From NCBI RefSeq assembly GCF_000024265.1, contig NC_013204.1, positions 1,290,180 through 1,354,179 on the forward strand: a DNA stretch of 64,000 bases. Reading direction: 5' to 3'. Below are positions 61,837 to 64,000 of this stretch, piece after piece (position 1 is the stretch's first letter; each line of letters begins with the position of its first letter). The notes below the pieces were generated by a model. That model saw only the letters and a program-made list of their open reading frames with translations, did not search any database and had not been told where the DNA came from. The stretch is from Eggerthella lenta DSM 2243. GTDB taxonomy: Bacteria; Actinomycetota; Coriobacteriia; Coriobacteriales; Eggerthellaceae. A program made the position numbers and the translations under genes.

Positions 61837-61880
61837 GTCTTCAACAGCTTCTATTGCCCTCGTCCTTTAACATTCGTAAA

Positions 61881-61931
61881 TGAGAATAATATTTAAATCA
61901 ATATATACTAAAACGCAATTATTATCAATTG
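61881..61931. promoter_or_regulatory. Fur-like boxes upstream of the ABC operon
   Basis: TGAGAATAATATTTA (61881-61895) and CAATTATTATCAATTG (61916-61931; contains TGATAAT on the minus strand) resemble the TGATAAT-N-ATTATCA core of Fur boxes. They sit in an AT-rich island just upstream of the permease gene. This favours iron-controlled uptake. The match is partial. Confidence 0.4.
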
Positions 61932-62091
61932 AGCATAATATAAAGACGGTATGAGGCGGGAAGGGCGTTTGAAGCTTGCGAGGGGCGGGCGATAGCCTGG
62001 CGCGCGGGCGGGGCGCATGCCGGTTCCGGTGGGTCGCACGGCGGGTCGACCGGAGAATGCGGGCGCGCGTCAACGCGGGCGGTAACGCTCT

Positions 62092-62123
62092 CGTACAGAT
62101 GTTTCACGTGAAACATCTGTACG
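62092..62123. other. parS site inside a 32-bp perfect palindrome
   Basis: TGTTTCACGTGAAACA at 62100-62115 is an exact parS. The flanks extend the symmetry to 62092-62123 (half-site begins CGTACAGA). Intergenic, downstream of the DUF364-like gene. Confidence 0.88.
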
Positions 62124-62147
62124 GTTTGCGAGCGGGGGCAGGAGGGG

Positions 62148-62981
62148 CTAGGCTCGGTCGCGTTCGATCATGGTCATCTGCAAAGCCTCGCCGAAGAACT
62201 GGCCGGCACCGTTCTTGATTGCGAAACGGGTCTTCTCCGGATCGGCCACCACGCTGCCGGCGAGCGCGTCGGCTCCCTGCTCGAACAGGACCGACGACAT
62301 GACCACGCTCGGGCCTACAAGCACGGTGGTCGCATTGCGCGCGAGTTCGAGCAGGCGCGGCGCGGTCTTGTTGATGATGGTGACGCCGGTTATGAAAGCG
62401 AAGTCGGTATCGGGCAGCACGTACTCGCACGCGGGGTCGGGCGTGTCGAGCTCCTGCGAGCAGTTGCGTTCGAGCACGGTGAGGTTCGCGTACTCGGCGA
62501 TGCGGTCGACGTGCGGGAAGTGCCCGACCACCGTGACGTTCTTGCGCTCGGACGCTTCGATACGCGGGCGGTACAGCTCGAAAGCGTCCATCTTGCGGAC
62601 GGTGCCGTCGGGCAGTTCGATGGGTTCGTCGTAGGTTGCTCCCAACGGGTCGAGCAGCTCCTTGCGCGCGTAGTAGGCGTTGAGCGCCGCCACTCCCAGC
62701 GTGGCTTCCTCGAAGCACCACGACTTCGCCAGCTCCGCCATCTCGCGCAGCCCCGTGCCGCGCAGATCCTGCTTGCACGCGCGCCGGGATCCGCCTTTGC
62801 AGGTGAAGCTCACGCCCATGCCGCAATCGGCCTCGACGTAGGACCAGTGCGTTCCCAGACAATAATCGCGTACGGCGATATCTTCCGGAATGCCCTCGAT
62901 CAGGCGGTTGTAGAGCTTCCACGGCGTTGCGTCGTCGCGCGTGTCGGGGCGGCGGACGGCTTCGTTCTCGGAGCGTTTCAT
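62148..62981 (-). CDS. DUF364/DUF4213-type putative heavy-metal chelatase
   Basis: 277 residues. VRDYCLGTHWSYVEADCGMG at the N-terminus and a Rossmann-like half with VTVVGHFPHVDRIAEYANLT and SVVMSSVLFEQGAD match proteins annotated as DUF4213 (N-terminal) plus DUF364 (C-terminal). Such genes often sit beside FecCD-type metal transporters, as here. The ATG at 62981 is preceded by GGAGAGAAGG. Function unproven; a metal or cofactor role is inferred. Confidence 0.75.
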   Translation of the reverse strand: MKRSENEAVRRPDTRDDATPWKLYNRLIEGIPEDIAVRDYCLGTHWSYVEADCGMGVSFTCKGGSRRACKQDLRGTGLREMAELAKSWCFEEATLGVAALNAYYARKELLDPLGATYDEPIELPDGTVRKMDAFELYRPRIEASERKNVTVVGHFPHVDRIAEYANLTVLERNCSQELDTPDPACEYVLPDTDFAFITGVTIINKTAPRLLELARNATTVLVGPSVVMSSVLFEQGADALAGSVVADPEKTRFAIKNGAGQFFGEALQMTMIERDRA

Positions 62982-63044
62982 GGCAGCCTTCTCTCCTCGA
63001 GGCGGCGTGTTCCGTCGCGCCGCCATTCTTCAATATGCGGTAGA

Positions 63045-63055
63045 GTATAATATAC
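63045..63055. promoter_or_regulatory. Palindromic GTATAATATAC in a divergent promoter
   Basis: An 11-nt odd palindrome with an embedded TATAAT lies between the divergent DUF364-like and NTPase genes. It may be both a -10 element and an operator. Confidence 0.45.
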
Positions 63056-63093
63056 GTTCAAGAATAAACAACCGGGAAGGGGCTGGCGCTGCG

Positions 63094-63966
63094 ATGCTGT
63101 TCTTGTTGACGGGCGACGTGCAGATCGGCAAGACGCGCTGGCTTGAGCGCCTTGCCGCCGAGCTGTCGGGTGACGGCGTGCAGGTTGCGGGCGTGCTGGC
63201 ACCTGGCGTGTGGCGCGTGCGGGAGCCGCACGAGGTTCCGGGCGAACGGGGGCTGGCTGGCGAGGGTCGCTTCGAGAAGCTCGGCATCGACAACGTGCTG
63301 CTGCCCGGCGGCGAGCGCGTGCCGTTCGCGCGGCGGCGAGACCTGGCGCTGGCCGAGGGATCGTTCGATCCGACAAGCCAGAGCGCCTCCGCCCAGCTGG
63401 CCTGGGAGATCGCGGACGAGGCTATCGCGCGGGTGAACGCGCACTTCGATCGCATCGCGGCCGAGCTGGCTGCGGTTCCCGCGGGAGCGCCGGCTTTGCC
63501 GGGAGAAGCGGGCTCCCGGGGCTACGCGCCCCTCCCCGTCGATCCGGCGGCGGGAATGTTTCACGTGAAACATTCGTTCGCGCAAACATATGTTTCACGT
63601 GAAACATCTGGAGCGGAGGCGGGCGAGACCCCGGCCGATCCAAGTACGGGAGGTTCGCGCATCGTCGTTCCGGCGGACGAACCCGACGCGGAGGGCTCCG
63701 TTACCGTTGGTGCGGAGGGCGGTTTGCTCGTGGTCGACGAGCTGGGGCGGCTCGAACTCATGCGCGACGGCGGGCTCGTTTCTGCGGTGGCGCTTCTGGA
63801 GCGCGGGCCCTCGGCGCGGTTCCCCCATGCGCTCGTTGTGGTGCGTGATTGGCTGTGCCCGAGGGCGGAGGAGCGCTTCGCCGGCGCCTGGGATGGGTCG
63901 CGCATGCTTTCGCCGGGCGACGACGCGCGCGGTCTCGTGCGGGCTTCGTTCGGCCTTTCCGGCTGA
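63094..63966 (+). CDS. THEP1-like nucleoside-triphosphatase carrying two parS sites
   Basis: 290 residues, longer than the usual 170-190. Walker A GDVQIGKT at residues 8-15 and Walker B LLVVDELGRLEL near residue 215 fit the THEP1 / DUF2478 group of P-loop NTPases, some of which sit with molybdenum-related genes. Between them is a low-complexity insert rich in Pro, Ala and Gly. Within it, MFHVKH (residue 155 on) and YVSRET (residue 166 on) are encoded by two perfect parS palindromes read in different frames. GGAAGGGG lies about 11 nt before the ATG. Confidence 0.7.
   Translation: MLFLLTGDVQIGKTRWLERLAAELSGDGVQVAGVLAPGVWRVREPHEVPGERGLAGEGRFEKLGIDNVLLPGGERVPFARRRDLALAEGSFDPTSQSASAQLAWEIADEAIARVNAHFDRIAAELAAVPAGAPALPGEAGSRGYAPLPVDPAAGMFHVKHSFAQTYVSRETSGAEAGETPADPSTGGSRIVVPADEPDAEGSVTVGAEGGLLVVDELGRLELMRDGGLVSAVALLERGPSARFPHALVVVRDWLCPRAEERFAGAWDGSRMLSPGDDARGLVRASFGLSG
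63554..63575. other. parS site within coding sequence (first of pair)
   Basis: TGTTTCACGTGAAACA at 63557-63572; symmetry extends to 22 bp. Read as MFHVKH in the NTPase gene. Confidence 0.88.
63590..63607. other. parS site within coding sequence (second of pair)
   Basis: TGTTTCACGTGAAACA at 63591-63606, 34 bp centre to centre from the first, about three helical turns. Read as VSRET in the NTPase gene. Confidence 0.88.
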
Positions 63967-63975
63967 GATCCGTGC

Positions 63976-64000
63976 TCGTTGTCGTTCGAAAAACACGCTT
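63976..64000. repeat. Start of a second G-type repeat at the window edge
   Basis: CGTTGTCGTTCGAAAAACAC resembles the arm of repeat G (CGTTGTCGCCCGAAAGCCG). The partner arm would lie beyond the window. Confidence 0.4.

Larger units (their letters stand above)
61837..62147. other. 311-bp intergenic region
   Basis: No gene was seen. Contains an AT-rich segment (about 61865-61950) with Fur-like boxes and, at 62092-62123, a parS site embedded in a longer palindrome. Confidence 0.6.

Noticed and set aside
1-64000. Defence system, prophage or conjugative element
   Set aside because: Apart from one IS3-family element no phage, restriction, toxin-antitoxin, reverse transcriptase or integrase gene was seen.

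Overview
The window is a high-GC stretch of the chromosome of an anaerobic actinomycete, most likely class Coriobacteriia, family Eggerthellaceae (Eggerthella or a close relative). This rests on the gene families seen: a LuxR regulator fused to a multi-pass membrane domain next to a multihaem/molybdopterin secreted pair, a desulfoferrodoxin-type superoxide reductase, a GatCAB amidotransferase, and the codon use. No rRNA, tRNA, CRISPR array, prophage or plasmid gene was recognised. Five ParB-type parS sites suggest an origin-proximal location.

Layout: 1-3.1 kb, end of a RecQ-like gene, a pirin, and a PadR-DUF1700-DUF4097 operon under a perfect inverted-repeat operator. 3.1-5.4 kb, repeats, a parS-like site and an IS3-family insertion sequence that split an older repeat. 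5.5-11.2 kb, gatCAB, an alanine/sodium-type symporter and a small membrane protein. 11.4-21.1 kb, a DUF2797 gene and a histidine cluster (hisZ-hisG fusion, hisD, C, B, H, A, F, I). 21-29 kb, an EAL protein, a transaldolase-like enzyme, rho, sppA and a methionyl-tRNA synthetase with an altered KMSKS loop. 30-34.7 kb, the secreted molybdopterin/cytochrome pair and its divergent regulator. 34.7-41 kb, rnhA, a NlpC/P60 hydrolase, engB, a metal ATPase locus with a 26-residue protein, and a zinc-ribbon/kinase pair. 41-49 kb, an MFS exporter, an XRE regulator, rpsB-tsf, murA and an LCP-like protein. 49-57 kb, a NifU domain, pdxS/pdxT, lgt, superoxide reductase, pyruvate kinase, an aldolase and rpmE. 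57-64 kb, moeA, a FecCD-type metal ABC transporter, a DUF364-like protein and a THEP1-like NTPase.

Most genes are housekeeping or metabolic. The unusual content lies between and inside them. There are several apparently undescribed repeat classes: (i) a palindromic sequence inserted in the same reading frame in gatA and hisH; (ii) four copies of a roughly 155-215 nt structured element whose stems differ in sequence but keep their pairing; (iii) intergenic elements of about 155-190 nt with 22-31 nt inverted arms, one of them split by the IS element; (iv) parS sites, two of which lie inside a coding sequence. All calls were made by reading the sequence; no database search was run.
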